The position numbers were made by a program, and so were the translations under genes. Of a DNA stretch of 64,000 bases, positions 1 to 13,973 are shown piece by piece (within the stretch, counting starts at the first letter, position 1; each line of letters opens with the position of its first letter). Below the pieces are notes generated by a model that made no database searches, was not told where the DNA came from, and was given only the letters and a program-made list of their open reading frames with translations. The DNA is from Callipepla californica brunnescens. Lineage: Eukaryota > Chordata > Aves > Galliformes > Odontophoridae. The stretch covers positions 248,001 to 312,000 of the forward strand of contig JALIRH010000100.1 in NCBI GenBank assembly GCA_023055505.1. Direction: 5' to 3'.

Positions 1-261
1 TCAAGCAGCTATGAGGCAGTAGTGGGGCAGCTATGAGGAAGCAGTGATGGAGCTATGGAGTAGCAGTGAGGCAGCTATAAGGAGGCTATGGGAGGCTATG
101 GGGCAGCTATGGTGCATCAGTGAGGAAGCTATGGGGCGGCTTTGGGGCAGCATTTTGGCAGCTATGGGGCAGCAGTGGGACAGCTATGAGGAGGCTATGG
201 GGAAGCTATGTGGCAGCAGAGAGCTAGCTATGGGGCAGCTATGAGGAGGCTAAGGGGAGGC
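1..261. repeat. 11-bp minisatellite (GGGGCAGCTAT family), left fragment
   Basis: Tandem units of about 11 bp, mostly GGGGCAGCTAT, GGGGCAGCAGT and GAGGAGGCTAT variants. The block equals 21411-21671 with one mismatch that I can see (t at 229 against c at 21639). It ends abruptly at 261, where telomere-like CCCTAA sequence begins, whereas the copy at 21671 continues as minisatellite. The 66-codon open frame here is a by-product of the repeat and is not called as a gene. Confidence 0.93.
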
Positions 262-3200
262 ACTAACCCTAACCACTAACCCAAACCCTACCCTAACCCT
301 AACCCTACCCTAACCCTACCCTAACTCTAACCCTAACGCTTACCATAACCCTAACCCTAAACCTTACCCTAACACTAACCCTACCCTAACCCTAACCCTG
401 ACACTGACCCTAACCCCTAACCCTAACCCTTACCGTAACCTCTAATCCAAACCTAACCCTAACCCTACCCTTACCTTAACCCTACCCATACCCCTACCCT
501 TACCCCTACCCCTACCCTAACCCTACCCTAACCCCTAACCCTTACCCTAACCATACTATAAGCCTAACCCTGACCCTAACACTGACCCTAACCCTAACCC
601 TTACCCTTACCCTTACCTTTCCCTAACTCTTACCCTAACCCTACCCTAACCCTTACCATAAACCTAATCCTAACCCCTACCCTAACATTAACCCTACACT
701 AACCCTGACCCAAACACCTAACCCTAACCTAACACTAGCCCTACCCTAACCCTAACCCCAACCCTATCCTTAACCCTAACCCTAACCCTAACTCCTAACC
801 CTACTCTAACCCTAAACCTTAACCTAACCGTAACCCCTGACCATACCCTAACCCCTAACCCTAACCCTACCCATACCCCTACCCCTACACTAACCCAACC
901 CCTAACCCTAGCCCTACCCTAACCCCTAAACCTAACCCTAACCCTAAACCTTAACCCTACCCTAACCCTACCCTAAACCTAACCCTAACCTTAAACCCTA
1001 ACCCTAACCCACCAGATCCCTAACCCTAACTCTAACCCTAACCCTACTGATTCCTTACCCTAACCCTACCCTAACTCTAACCTAACCCTAACCCTATTCC
1101 TAACCCCAACTTTAACCCTACCCTAACCCTAACCCTTAACCCTACCCTAACCCTTATCCTAACCGTAACCCCTGACTCTACCCTAACCCCTAACCCTAAC
1201 CCTACCCTAATCCCAACCCAACCCTAACACTAACCCTACCCTAACCCTTACCCTAACATTGACCCTAACCCTGACCCTTACCTATCCCTAACCCTTACCC
1301 TAACACTAACCCTAACCCTGCCCTAACCCTTACCATAACCCTAACCCTAACCCTAGCCCTACCCTAACCCCAACCCTATCCCTAACCCTACCCTTACCCT
1401 AACCTTAACCCTAACTCTGCCCTAACCCTTACCATAACCCTAACCCTAACCCTACCCTAACCCTAACCCCAACCCTATCCCTAACCCTACCCTTACCCTA
1501 ACCTTAACCCTAACCCCTAACCCTTATCTTAACCTTAACCCCTGACGCTACCCTAACCCCTAACCCTAACCCTACCCTAACCCTAACCCAACCCTAACCC
1601 TACCCTAACCCTTACCCTAAACCAAACCCTACCCTAACTCTAACCCTAACCCTTACCCTGACCCTAACCCCTAACCCTAACCCTTACAGTAACCCCTAAC
1701 CCTACCCTAACCCTAACCCCTAAACTTAACCCCTAACCCTAACCCTAACCCTACCCCTACCCATACACCTAACCCTAACCCCTAACCCTAAACCCTAACC
1801 CTATTGATGGACCCTAACCGTAACCGGAACCCTAACCCTAACTTTACCCTAACCCTACCCGTAACCCTACCCCTAACCCTTACCCTATTCTAACGCTAAC
1901 CCTAACCCTACCCTAACCCTAACTCCTAACACCTTAACCCTAATCCTAACCCCTAACCCTTACCCTACCCTAACCCTACCCCTACCCTACCCTAACACTA
2001 ACCCCTAACCTTAACCCCTAACCCTAACCCTACCCTAACCCTAACCCTACACCCTAACCCTAACACAAACCCTACCCTAACCCTATCCTAACCCTACCCT
2101 AATCTAACCCTAACCCTATTGATCGACCCAAAACCTAACCCTAACCCTACCCTAACCCTAAAACCCTAACCCTGACTCACACCCTACCCGTAACCCTGAC
2201 CCTAATACTTACCATAACCATTATCTAACCCTAACCCTACCCCTTAAACCTAACCCTAACCCTACCCTAACCTTTACCCTAACCCTAACCCTTACTTAAC
2301 CATAACCCTACCCTAACACTAACCCTAACCCTACCGTAAACCCTAACCCTTACCCTACCCTAACCCTACCCTAATCCTAACCCCTAACCCCAACCCCTAA
2401 GCCCTTATCCTGCCCCTAACCCTTACCCCACCCTAACCCTAAACCCAACCCTACCCTAGCCCTAAACCTACCCCAGCCCTAACCCCTAACCTTAACCCTA
2501 ACCACTAACCCAAACCCTACCCTAATCCTAACCCTACCCTAACCCTACCCTAACTCTAACCCTAACGCTTACCATAACCCTAACCCTAAACCTTACCCTA
2601 ACACTAACCCTACCCTAACCCTAACCCTGACACTGACCCTAACCCCTAACCCTAACCCTTACCGTAACCTCTAATCCAAACCTAACCCTAACCCTACCCT
2701 TACCTTAACCCTACCCATACCCCTACCCTTACCCCTACCCCTACCCTAACCCTATCCTAACCCCTAACCCTTACCCTAACCATACTATAAGCCTAACCCT
2801 GACCCTAACACTGACCCTAACCCTAACCCTTACCCTAACCCTTACCTTTCCCTAACTCTTACCCTAACCCTACCCTAACCCTTACCATAAACCTAATCCT
2901 AACCCCTACCCTAACATTAACCCTACACTAACCCTGACCCAAACACCTAACCCTAACCTAACACTAGCCCTACCCTAACCCTAACCCCAACCCTATCCTT
3001 AACCCTAACCCTAACCCTAACTCCTAACCCTACTCTAACCCTAAACCTTAACCTAACCGTAACCCCTGACCATACCCTAACCCCTAACCCTAACCCTACC
3101 CATACCCCTACCCCTACACTAACCCAACCCCTAACCCCTAACCCTAGCCCTACCCTAACCCCTAAACCTAACCCTAACCCTGAACCTTAACCCTACCCTA

Positions 3201-3990
3201 ACCCTACCCTAAACCTAACCCTAACCTTAAACCCTAACCCTAACCCACCAGATCCCTAACCCTAACTCTAACCCTAACCCTACTGATTCCTTACCCTAAC
3301 CCTACCCTAACTCTAACCTAACCCTAACCCTATTCCTAACCCCAACTTTAACCCTACCCTAACCCTAACCCTTAACCCTACCCTAACCCTTATTCTAACC
3401 GTAACCCCTGACTCTACCCTAACCCCTAACCCTAACCCTACCCTAATCCCAACCCAACCCTAACACTAACCCTACCCTAACCCTTACCCTAACATTGACC
3501 CTAACCCTGACCCTTACCTATCCCTAACCCTTACCCTAACACTAACCCTAACCCTGCCCTAACCCTTACCATAACCCTAACCCTAACCCTAGCCCTACCC
3601 TAACCCCAACCCTATCCCTAACCCTACCCTTACCCTAACCTTAACCCTAACTCTGCCCTAACCCTTACCATAACCCTAACCCTAACCCTAGCCCTACCCT
3701 AACCCTAACCCCAACCCTATCCCTAACCCTACCCCTTACCCTAACCTTAACCCTAACCCCTAACCCTTATCCTAACCTTAACCCCTGATGCTACCCTAAC
3801 CCCTAACCCTAACCCTACCCTAACCCTAACCCAACCCTAACCCTACCCTAACCCTTACCCTAAACCAAACCCTACCCTAACTCTAACCCTAACCCTTACC
3901 CTGACCCTAACCCCTAACCCTAACCCTTACAGTAACCCCTAACCCTACCCTAACCCTAACCCCTAACCTTAACCCCTAACCCCAAACCCT
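262..3990. repeat. 2.23-kb tandem duplication inside the telomere-like array
   Basis: The stretch from 262 to about 1770 reappears from about 2491 to 3990 at an offset near 2229-2240 bp, with few substitutions and small indels. Shared rare words include CCACTAACCCAAACC (272 and 2501), AGATCCCTAACC (near 1014 and 3250) and CTTACAGTAACC (near 1684 and 3925). Such rare words make chance similarity of a simple repeat unlikely. The copies diverge after about 1770 and 3990. The first copy starts exactly at the minisatellite junction at 262, so that junction falls inside a unit that is intact at 2491. Confidence 0.85.
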
Positions 3991-6900
3991 AACCCTAACC
4001 CTACACTAACCCTAATCTAAACTAACCCTAACCCTATTGATGGACCCAAAACCTAACCCTAACCCTACACTAACCATAACACTTAACCTAACCGTACCCT
4101 AACCCTAACCCTGACCCTAACCCTGACTCAAACCCTACCCTTAACCCTGACCCTAACCCTACCCTAACCCTTACCTAACCCTAACCCTACCCTAACCCTA
4201 ACACTACCCTAACATTTACCCTAACCCCTAACCCTTACCTAACCATAACCCTAACACTAAAATTAACCCTACTCTAACCCCTAACCCTACCCTAACTTTT
4301 ACCCTAACACTAACCCTAAACCTACCCTAACCGTGACCCTAACCCCTAACCCCAACCCCAAAGCCCTAACCCTAACCCTGCCCCTAACCCCAACCCAACC
4401 CTAACCCTAACCCCAACCCTACCCTAACCCTAACACTAACCCCTAACCCTACCCTAGCCCTAACTCCTAACCCCTAATTTTAACCCTAACACTAACCCTA
4501 GCCCTACCCTAACCCTAACCCTTACACTAACCATACCCTAACCCTAAAACTGACCCTACACCATCCCTGACCCTAACCCTAACCCTTACCCTAACCCTTA
4601 CCTATCCCTAACCCTACTCTAACCCTTAACCCTAACCCTACCCTACCCCTTACCCATACCCCTACCCCTAACCCCTAAATCTAGCCCTACCCTAAGCCTA
4701 ACCCTACCCTATCCCTAACCCTTACCCTAACCATTACCTATCCCTAACCCTACCCTAACCCTAACCATACCCCTACCCCTAACCCCTACATCTAGCCCTA
4801 CCCTAACCCTAACCCTACCCTATCCCTAACCCTAACCCTTACCCTAACCCTTACCTATCCCTAACCCTACCCTAACCCTACCCCTAACCCTACCCTAACC
4901 CTGACTCAAACCCTACCCTTAACCGTGACCCTGACCCTAAACCTACCCTAACCCTTACCTACCCCTAACCCATAACCCTAACCCTAACCCTACCCTAACA
5001 TTTACCCTAACCCTTACCTAACCATAACACTAACACTAACCCTAAACCTAACCTAACCCTACCCTAACCGTGACCCTAACCCCTATCCCCAACCCGTAAG
5101 CCCAAACCCTAACCCTGTCCCTAACCCCAACCCTACCCTAACCCTAACCACAACCCTACCCTAACCCTAAACCTAACACTAACCCCTAACCCTACCCTAG
5201 CCCTAATCCCTAACCCATACCCTACCCTAACACTACCCTACCCTTACCCTAAACCTACTCTATCTCTACCCTTACCCTAACCCTACCCTAAACCTAACTA
5301 TAACCCTACCCTAACTCTAACCCTAACCCTAACTCTTACCCTATCCCTAACCCTAACCCCTAACCCTGACACTGACCCTAACCACTAAACCTAACCCTTA
5401 CCGTAAATTCTAATCCAACCCTAACCCTAACCCTACCCATACCCCTACCCCTAACCCTAACCTAACCCTAACACTACCCTAACCCTAACCCCTAACCCTA
5501 ACCCCTAACCGTAGCCCTACCCTAACCCTACCCCTCACCCTAACCCTAACACTACCCTAACCCTAACCCCTAACCCTAACTGTAGCCCTACCCTAACCCT
5601 ACCCCTCACCCTAACCCTATCCCTTACCCTAACCCTTACCTATCCCTAACCCTAACCCTAAACCTTAACCCTACCCTAACCCTACCCTAAACCTAACCCT
5701 AACCTTAAACCCTAACCCCAACCCACCAGATCCCTAAAACTAACTCTAACCCTAACCCTACTGATTCCTTACCATAACCCTACCCTAACCCTAACCCTAC
5801 CCTAAACTTAACCCCTAACCCTAACCCTTACCCTAACCCTAACATTGACCCTATCCCTGACCCTAACCCCTAACCCTAACCCTTACCGTAACCCCTAACC
5901 CTAAACCCTAACCCTAACACTAACCCTACACTAACCCTAATCTAAACTAACCCTAACCCTAAACTAACCCTAATCTAAACTAACCCTAACCCTATTGATG
6001 GACCCAAAACCTAACCCTAACCCTACCCTAACCCTAACACTTACCCTAACCGTACCCTAACCCTAACCCTGACCCTAACCCTGACTCAAACCCAACCCTT
6101 AACCCTGACCCTAACCCTACCCTAACCCTCACTCAAACCCTACCCTTAACCCTGACCCTGACCCTAACCCTACCCTAACCCTTACCTATCTCTAACCCTA
6201 CCCTAACCCTAACCCTAACCCTACCCTAACCCTACCCTAACCCTCCAATCTAACCCTAATTCTACTCTAACCCTAACCCCTAACCCTAACCCTACCCTAA
6301 CCCTAAACCCTAATCCTACCATAACCCTATTGATGGACCCTAATTCTACCTTAACCCTAACCCCTAACCCTAACACTAACCCTACACTAACCCTAATCTA
6401 AACTAACCCTAACCCTATTGATGGACCCAAAACCTAACCCTAACCCTACCCTAACCCTAACACTTACCCTAACCGTACCCTAACCCTAACCCTGACCCTA
6501 ACCCTGACTCAAACCCTACCCTTAACCCTGACCCTAACCCTACCCTAACCCTTACCTAACCCTAACCCTACCCTAACCCTAACATTTACCCTAACCCCTA
6601 ACCCTTACCCTAACCCTTACCTAACCATAACCCTAACACTAAAACTAACCCTACTCTAACCCCTAACCCTACCCTAACCCTTACCCTAACACTAACCCTA
6701 ACCCTACCCTAACCGTGACCCTAACCCCTAACCCCAACCCCTAAGCCCTAAACCTAAGCCTGCCCTAACCCTAACCCCAACCCTACCCTAACCCTAACCC
6801 TGCCCATAACCCTAATACTAACCCCTAACCCTACCCTAGCCCTAACTTCTAACCCCTAATTTTAACCCTAACACTAACCCTAGCCCTACCCTAACCCTAC

Positions 6901-9900
6901 CCCTTACACTAACCATACCCTAACCCTAACACTGACCCTACCCCCATCCCTGACCCTAACCCTAACCCTTACCTATCCCTAACCCTACCCTAACCCTTAC
7001 CCATACCCCTACCCCTAACCCCTAAATCTAGCCCTACCCTAAGCCTAACCCTACCCTATCCCTGACCCAAACCCTAACCCTTACCTATCCCTAACCCTAC
7101 CCTAACACAAAACCTAACCCTGCCCTAACCCTTACCATAACCCTAACCCTAACCCTAGCCCTACCCTAACCCTACCCTTACCATAACCTTAACCCTAACC
7201 CTGCCCTAACCCTTACCATAACCCTAACCCTAGCCCTACCCTAACCCTACCCTAACCCCAACCCTATCCCTAACCCTAACCCTAAACCCTAACCCTACCC
7301 TAACCCTTATCCTAACATTAACCCCTGACGCTGCCCTAAACCGTTACCCTAACCCTACCCTAACCCTAACCCAACCCTAACCCTACCCTAACCCTTACCC
7401 TAAAACAAACCCTACCCTAACTCTAACCCTTACACTTACCCTGACCCTAACCCCTAACCCTAAACCTTAACGTAACCCCTAACCCTACCCTAACCCTAAC
7501 CCCTAATCTTAACCCCTAACCCTAAACCCTAACCCTAACACTAACCCTAACCCTATTGATGGACCCAAAACCTACCCCTAACCATAACCTAACCATAACA
7601 CTTACCCTAACCGTACCCTAACCCTAACCCTACCCTAACCCTCACCCTAACACTACCCTAACATTTACCCTAACCCCTAACCCTTACCCTAACCATTACC
7701 TGACCATAACCCTAACACTAAACCTAACCCTAACCCTAACCCTTAACCCCAACCCCTAAGCCCTAACCCCACCCTAACCCTAACCCTGCCCCTAACACCT
7801 AACCCTACCCTAGCCCTAACCCCTAATTTTAACCCTAACCCCTAACCCTAACCCTACCCTAACCCTAACCCTGCCCCTTACCCTAACCATACCCTAACCC
7901 TAACACTGACCCTACCCCTATCCCTGACCCTAACCCTTACTCTAACCCTTACCTATCCCTAACCCTACCCTAACCCTTAACCCGAACCCTACCCTAACCC
8001 TTACCCTAACCCCTAACCCTAACCCTACACTAACCCTCAAATCTAACCCTAATTCTACCCTAACCCTAACCCCTAACCCTACCCTAACCCTAACCCTGAC
8101 TCAAACCCTACCCTTAACCCCGACCCTAACCCTACCCTAACCCTTACCCTAACACTACCCTAACATTTACCCTAACCTTTAAACCTTACCTAACCATAAC
8201 ACTAATACTAAAACTAACCCTACCCTAACCCCTAACCCTACCCTAACCCTTTCCCTAACACTAACCCTAACCCTGCACTAACCGTGACCCTAACCCCCAA
8301 CCCCAACCCCTAAGCCCTAACCCTAACCCTGCCCCTAACCCCAACCCTACCCTAACCCTAACCCTGCCCCTAACCCTAACACTAACCCCTAACCCTACCC
8401 TAGCCCTAACCCCTAACCCCTAATTTTAACCCTAACCATTAACCGTAGCCCTACCCTAACCCTGCCCTAACCCTAACCATACCCTAACCCTAACACTGAC
8501 CCTAACCCAATCCCTGACCCTAACCCTTACCTATCCCTAACCCTACCCTAACCCTTAACCCTAACCCTACTCTAACACTTACCCTAACCCCAAACCCTAA
8601 CCCTATCCCTTACCTAACCCTATCCCTACACTAACCCTCAAATCTAACCCTAATTCTACCCTAACCCCACCCTAAACCTAACCCTGACTCAAACCCTACC
8701 CTAACCCTGACCCTAACCCTACCCTAACCCTTACCTAACCCTAACCCTACCCTAACCCTAACACTACCCTAAAATTTACCCTAACCCCTAACCCTTACCT
8801 AACCATAACACTAACACTAAAACTAACCCTACCCTAACCCCTAACCCTACCCTAACCCTTACCCTAACACTAACCCTAACCCTGCACTAACCGTGACCCT
8901 AACCCCTAACCCCAACCCCTAAGCCCTAACCCTAACCCTGCCCCTAACCCCAACCCTACCCTAACCCTAACCCTGCCCCTAACCCTCACACTAACCCCTA
9001 ACCCTACCCTAGCCCTAACCCCTAACCCCTAATTTTAACCCTAACCCTTAACCCTAGCCCTACCCTAACCCTGCCCTAACCCTAACCATAACCCTAACCC
9101 TAACACTGACCCTAACACTATCCCTGACCCTAACACTTACCTATCCCTAACCCTACCCTAACCCTACCCTAACACCTAACCCTAACCCTATCCCTTACCT
9201 AACCCTAACCCTACACTACCCCTCAAATCTAACCCTAATTCTACCCTAACACTAAACCCCTAACCCTACCCTAACCCTAACCCTACCCTACCCCTGACTC
9301 AAACCCTACCCTTAACCCTCCTTAACCCTACCCTAACCCTTACCTAACCCTAACCCTACCCTAACCCTTAACCCTAACCCTACCCTAACATTTACCCTAA
9401 CCCCTAACCATAACCCTAACACTAACCCTAACCCTAACCTTACCCTACCCTAACCGTGACCCTAACCCCTAACCCCAACCCATAAGCCCTAACCCCCAAA
9501 CCCTTACCTAACCCAAACCCTACCCTAATCCTAACCCTAACCCTGCCCCTAACCCTAACACAAACCCCTAACCCTACCCTAGCCCTACCCTAGACCTAAC
9601 CCTACCCTAGCCCTAACCCCTAACCCCTAACCCAAACCCTAACCTTACCCTAAACCTACCCTAACCCTACCCTTACCCTAACTCTAACCCTAACACTAAC
9701 CCTACCCTAACTCTTACCCTATCCCTAACGCTAAGCCCTAACCCTGACACTGACCCTAACTCCTAACCCTAACCCTTACCGAAAATTCTAATCCAACCCT
9801 AACCCTAACCCTACCCTAACCCTACCCATAACCCTACCCCTACACTAACCCTTACCCTAACCCTTACCTATCCCTAACCCTAGCCCTACCCTAACCCTAA

Positions 9901-10560
9901 CCCTTACCCTATCCCTAACCCTAACCCTTACCCTAACCCTTACCTATCTCTAACCCTACCCTAACCCTTAACCCTAACCCTTAACCCTAACCCTACCCTA
10001 ACCCTCCAATCTAACCCTAATTCTACTCTAACCCTAACCCTACCCTAACCCTAAACCCTAACCCTACCATAACCCTATTGATGGACCCTAGTTCTACCCT
10101 AACCCTAACCCCTAACCCTAAACACCTAACCCTAACACCTAACCCTTTGCTAACCCTATTGATGGACCCTAACTGTAACACTAACCCTACCCGTAATCCT
10201 ACCCCTAACCCTTACCCAACCCTAACCCTAACCCTTACCCTACCCTAACCCTAACCCTTACCCTAAACCTAACCCTACCCTAATTCTAACCCTAACCCTG
10301 ACCCTATCCCTAAACCTAACCCCTGACCCTAACCCCTAACCTTAACCCCTAACCCTAACCCTACCCTTACCCTAACCCTACACCCTAACCCTAAACCCTA
10401 CCCTAACCTAACCCTAACCCTACCCTAACTCTAAAACCCTAACCCTACCTCACACCCTACCCTTAACCCTGACCCTAATACTTACCCTAACCATTATCTA
10501 ACCCTAACCCTACCCCATCCCTACCCTACCCCTTAAACCTAACCCTAACCCTACCCTAAC
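262..10560. repeat. Degenerate telomere-like array, CCCTAA on the + strand
   Basis: About 10.3 kb of CCCTAA-related repeats with many variants (CCCTAC, CCCTTA, CCCTGA, CTCTAA, CCCCTAA). Perfect long runs of the hexamer are rare, so this is an old interstitial or subtelomeric array and not a freshly made chromosome end. Marker words recur at kilobase spacing, for example CCACCAGATCCC near 1010, 3246 and 5726, and ATTGATGGACCC near 1804, 4036, 5994, 6417, 7555 and 10077. This shows that blocks were copied as larger units. No gene is seen in it. Confidence 0.95.
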
Positions 10561-11530
10561 GGTGTCAGAATGTGACAGTCACAATATCAAAGTATCACAA
10601 TGTCAGAATGTCAGTGTCACAAGGTTAGAATTTCACAATGCCAAAATATCACAATGTGAGAATCTAAAAATGTCACAGTGTCAGAATGTCACAATGCAAA
10701 AATGAAAGACTGTCACAATACCAGAATGTAAAAATTTCACAGTCAGAATATTACAGTGTCACAATGTCAGAAGGTCGCATTTTCAGAATGTCAGTACGTG
10801 AGGATGTCAGAACGTCACAATGTCACAAAGTGAGAATATGAGAATGTCAGAATAACAGAATGTCAGAATGTGAGAACGAAATGATGTCAGAATGTGATTA
10901 TGTGAGAATGTCAGAATTTCAGAATGTCAGAATGTCACAACGTCAGAATGCAAGAATATCAGAATGTCCTAAGTTGAGAATGTCACAATGTATCTGAATA
11001 GAAGAATGTAACATTGGCACAATCTCAGAATGTAACAAAGACATCACATCATAATGTCAGAATGTCAGAATTTCACAACTTCACAATGTCACAATGAGAG
11101 AATTTCAGAACGCAGCAATGTAACAATCTGAGAATGTCACAATATCAGATTGTCAGAATGTGAGAATGACAAAATGTGAGAATATCACAATATCACTATG
11201 CCAGATTCCCAAAATGCCACGATGTCACAATCTCAGAATGTCAGAATCACAGAATTTGACACTGCGAGAATATCACAAAGTCACAAAGCCACAATGTCAT
11301 AATATCACAATATCACAATGTCAGAATGTCACTATGGCAGATTGTCAGAATGCCAGAACATCAGAATGTGAGAATATAAGAATGTCAGAATGTCACAATG
11401 AGAGAATATTAGAATGTCACAATGTCAACATGTCAGAATGTGAGAAAGGGAGAATGTCATGATGTCAGAATGTCTTAATGTCAGAATGTCAAATCGTCAC
11501 AACCTCCCAATTAAAATTCAGGGAATATGA
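10561..11530. repeat. 8-bp minisatellite (AATGTCAG/AATGTCAC family), left part
   Basis: Begins abruptly after the telomere-like array. The unit is 8 bp (AATGTCAG, AATGTCAC, AATGTGAG, AATATCAC). As 8 x 3 = 24, any frame reads an 8-residue repeat of the type VRMSECQN. The 100-codon open frame at 11160-11462 is explained by this and is not called as a gene. The block is interrupted at 11531 by a solo LTR. Confidence 0.93.
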
Positions 11531-11535
11531 CTGTG

Positions 11536-12458
11536 TGTGAAAGACAGCAACTGTTTTTGACTTTTGTTGTCTCAAAGCTTGCTTCATGAGGTCTTTCTGG
11601 CTAGAAGACTCTAATTGACAACTGCTTGGAGAAGCTGATCATCACAAAGGACAATAATACTTGTATGGCACCGAAAGTACTACTCCTGTTGATTTATCTG
11701 TTGGGCCAGATGTGTTGGGTGGGCACAAATCAAACTAATGCCAGAACACGGAGGCAGCTAAAGAAAGCAGGATAGACACCCTGTTGTCCCTACAAGACAA
11801 GCCTCTCTTAAAACAAAACACCCACATGAATGGTGAGGAGCTTTCCTCCTTCAAGGTTTGAAAATTTAAAGCAAAACTGACCTTTAGGTTTAATCCCCTC
11901 GATAACCAGAGTCTGGAATGTGATGAATATGCATGTGCTATACCTTTAAATAGCTATTCATTTCTCTCTTACGTGCGCATGTTTGGTGAAGCAATCCCCC
12001 ATGTACCCAGCGCGCCGCTTGACAGAACTCATTGGTGTGTCGAGTTGCTCAGTTGGTTTTCTCGACACCACTAAACCAAAGACTTTGAAGAAGAGACTTT
12101 CCTGAGGGAAAAACCTCTTTGGAAGAACCCCCCTGCACAGCGCCTGCTTGCTGCAAAACTTCCCGGCTTTCTCCCATCCCCCGCAGAGACCAGACGAATT
12201 CCTGAGACCAACGGACTACGGACCTCGCCAGATCCACGGTGCTGATGCTCTCTCTTTCTCTTTCTTGCTTTCTGCCAAGTCTCTTCGCTTTTCATCTCTT
12301 TTCTATCACCCATCTTCCTTGCCCCATATCCCTAAAAAACTACTTATTGTAATAAACTGGTTGGGCTAAAATTTGAACCATTGCCTTTTAATCTCACCAT
12401 CGGGTATACACATACATATAAAGAACCTCATCTCCCTCCTTTATTTTGGAGCGTGACA
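11536..12458 (+). mobile_element. Solo LTR of an avian endogenous retrovirus, + orientation
   Basis: A 923-bp non-repetitive insertion in the 8-bp minisatellite. It begins TGTGA and ends TGACA, and is flanked by the 5-bp duplication CTGTG (11531-11535 and 12459-12463). An AATAAA signal lies at 12351-12356, and a TATA-like TTTAAATAG lies near 11945, which sets the orientation. Two unoccupied paralogous sites in the same array (13405-13422 and 14240-14257) read GGGAATATGACTGTGTCA straight through the insertion point. No internal retroviral genes are present, so this is a recombined single LTR. The overlapping 62-80-codon ORFs on both strands are not convincing genes. Family name not assigned. 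Confidence 0.88.
12351..12356 (+). promoter_or_regulatory. Polyadenylation signal in the solo LTR
   Basis: AATAAA, about 100 bp before the LTR's 3' end, in the place expected for the R-region signal of a retroviral LTR. Confidence 0.7.
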
Positions 12459-13640
12459 CTGTGTCAAAAACGTCACAATGAGAGAATATGAAAAAGTGAG
12501 AACATCACAATGACCGAATGTCAGAATGTCGCAATTAGAAAATCGGGGAATATCAAAATGTCACAACGTCACAATGAGAGATAATAACACCAAGTGAATG
12601 ACAATGTCACAGTGTCACAATGAGAGGATCTCAGAATGTCAGAACTTCAAAATGTCAAAATGTCACAAAGTCCAAATATCACAATGACAGAATGTCAGAA
12701 TGACAGATTCCCACAGTTTCAGAATGTCAGAATGTGGTAATGAGAGAAAGTCAAAATATCGGAATGTCAGAATGTCACAAGGAGAGAATGTCAGAGTGTC
12801 ACAATGCTATAATGTCAAAATGTCAGAACATCAGAAGGTCAGAATATCACAATGTCACAACGAGAGAACCTCAAAATGTCACCAAGAGAGACTGTCAAAC
12901 TATCAGAATGTGAGAATGAGTGAATGTCACAATGAGAGATGGCCACAATTTTAGAATGCCAGATTGTGAGAATGTCAGAATGTGAAAACGCCAGAATGGG
13001 AGTGAGTGAATGTCACAACATCAAAATGTCATAACGTCAGAATGTCAGAATGAACCAATGTGAGAGTGCCTGAATGTCACAGTATGAGAACGTCACAATA
13101 TCACAAATCTCAGAATTTCAGTGTCAGAATGAGAGAATGTCACAATGCCACAATGAGAGAATGTCGCAATTACAGATTATTGATATATCAGAATGTCAGA
13201 ATACGAGAAAGTGAGAATATCCCAATGTCAGAATATCAGAATGAGGGAAAGAGAGAATGTCATGATGCCAGAATGTCAAATTGTCACAAAGTCACAATAT
13301 CACAATGAGAGAATATCAGAAAGTGAGAATATGCCAGTGAATGAATGACACATTGTGAGAATGTCAGAATGTCAGAATGTCAGAATATCAGAATTACAAA
13401 ATCAGGGAATATGACTGTGTCACAATGTCACAAAGAGAGAATATGAAAAAGTGAGAATATCACAACGACCGAATGTCAGAACGTGACAATGTCACAATGT
13501 CAGAATGAGGGAAAGAGAGAATGTCATGAAGTCAGAATGTCAACTTGTCACAATGCCACAATAGCACAGTAAGAGAATATCAGAAAGTGAGAATTATGAC
13601 AGTGACTGAATGTCACGATGTGAGAAAGTCAGAATATTAG
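12459..13640. repeat. 8-bp minisatellite, middle part
   Basis: The array resumes after the solo LTR with the same 8-bp family. Longer words recur (GAGGGAAAGAGAGAATGTCA near 13235 and 13505; AATATGAAAAAGTGAGAA near 12485 and 13440), which indicates a larger repeat of several hundred bp laid over the 8-bp unit. Frames of 82-84 codons here are repeat by-products. It ends in the target-site copy ATTAG (13636-13640) of the next insertion. Confidence 0.92.
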
Positions 13641-13973
13641 TATAGGGCAAATAACCCCCAAAAAAGCACTCCATGGAAATTGTGCGAAAGGCGGTATATT
13701 TTAGGTAGGCTTAAGAAAATGGTATACAAACAAGAAGAAAAGAGAGGAGCTCACCTTGATGATGGTCGAGGCTCGCTAATAACTCCAAAAGGGAGGGATC
13801 TCTAACAAGAGAACCTTCCCTGCTGGAGGTCAGCCCTTAAATGGGGTCTTGGCAGAGGTGGAGTCAAACTCCACCCCTTCCAATCACACTCACTTGTGCC
13901 CCTGCAGCTGACTCAGGGCTTGCCTCAGGTGATCAATCAGTGGTTCAGGCCATGATTCAACAGTTCCCATACA
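13641..13973 (-). mobile_element. Short solo LTR, - orientation
   Basis: A 333-bp unique segment in the 8-bp minisatellite, flanked by the direct repeat ATTAG (13636-13640 and 13974-13978). Read on the minus strand it starts TGTATGGG and ends CCCTATA, a near-complementary pair of LTR ends with a TA in place of the usual terminal CA. A TATA-like ATTTAAG lies mid-element on the minus strand. No coding region is present. A solo LTR is the best reading; a non-autonomous LTR-like element is possible. Orientation rests mainly on the TG end. Confidence 0.72.

Noticed and set aside
262..10560. A functional chromosome end
   Set aside because: Hexamers are too degenerate and the array is flanked on both sides by other repeats.
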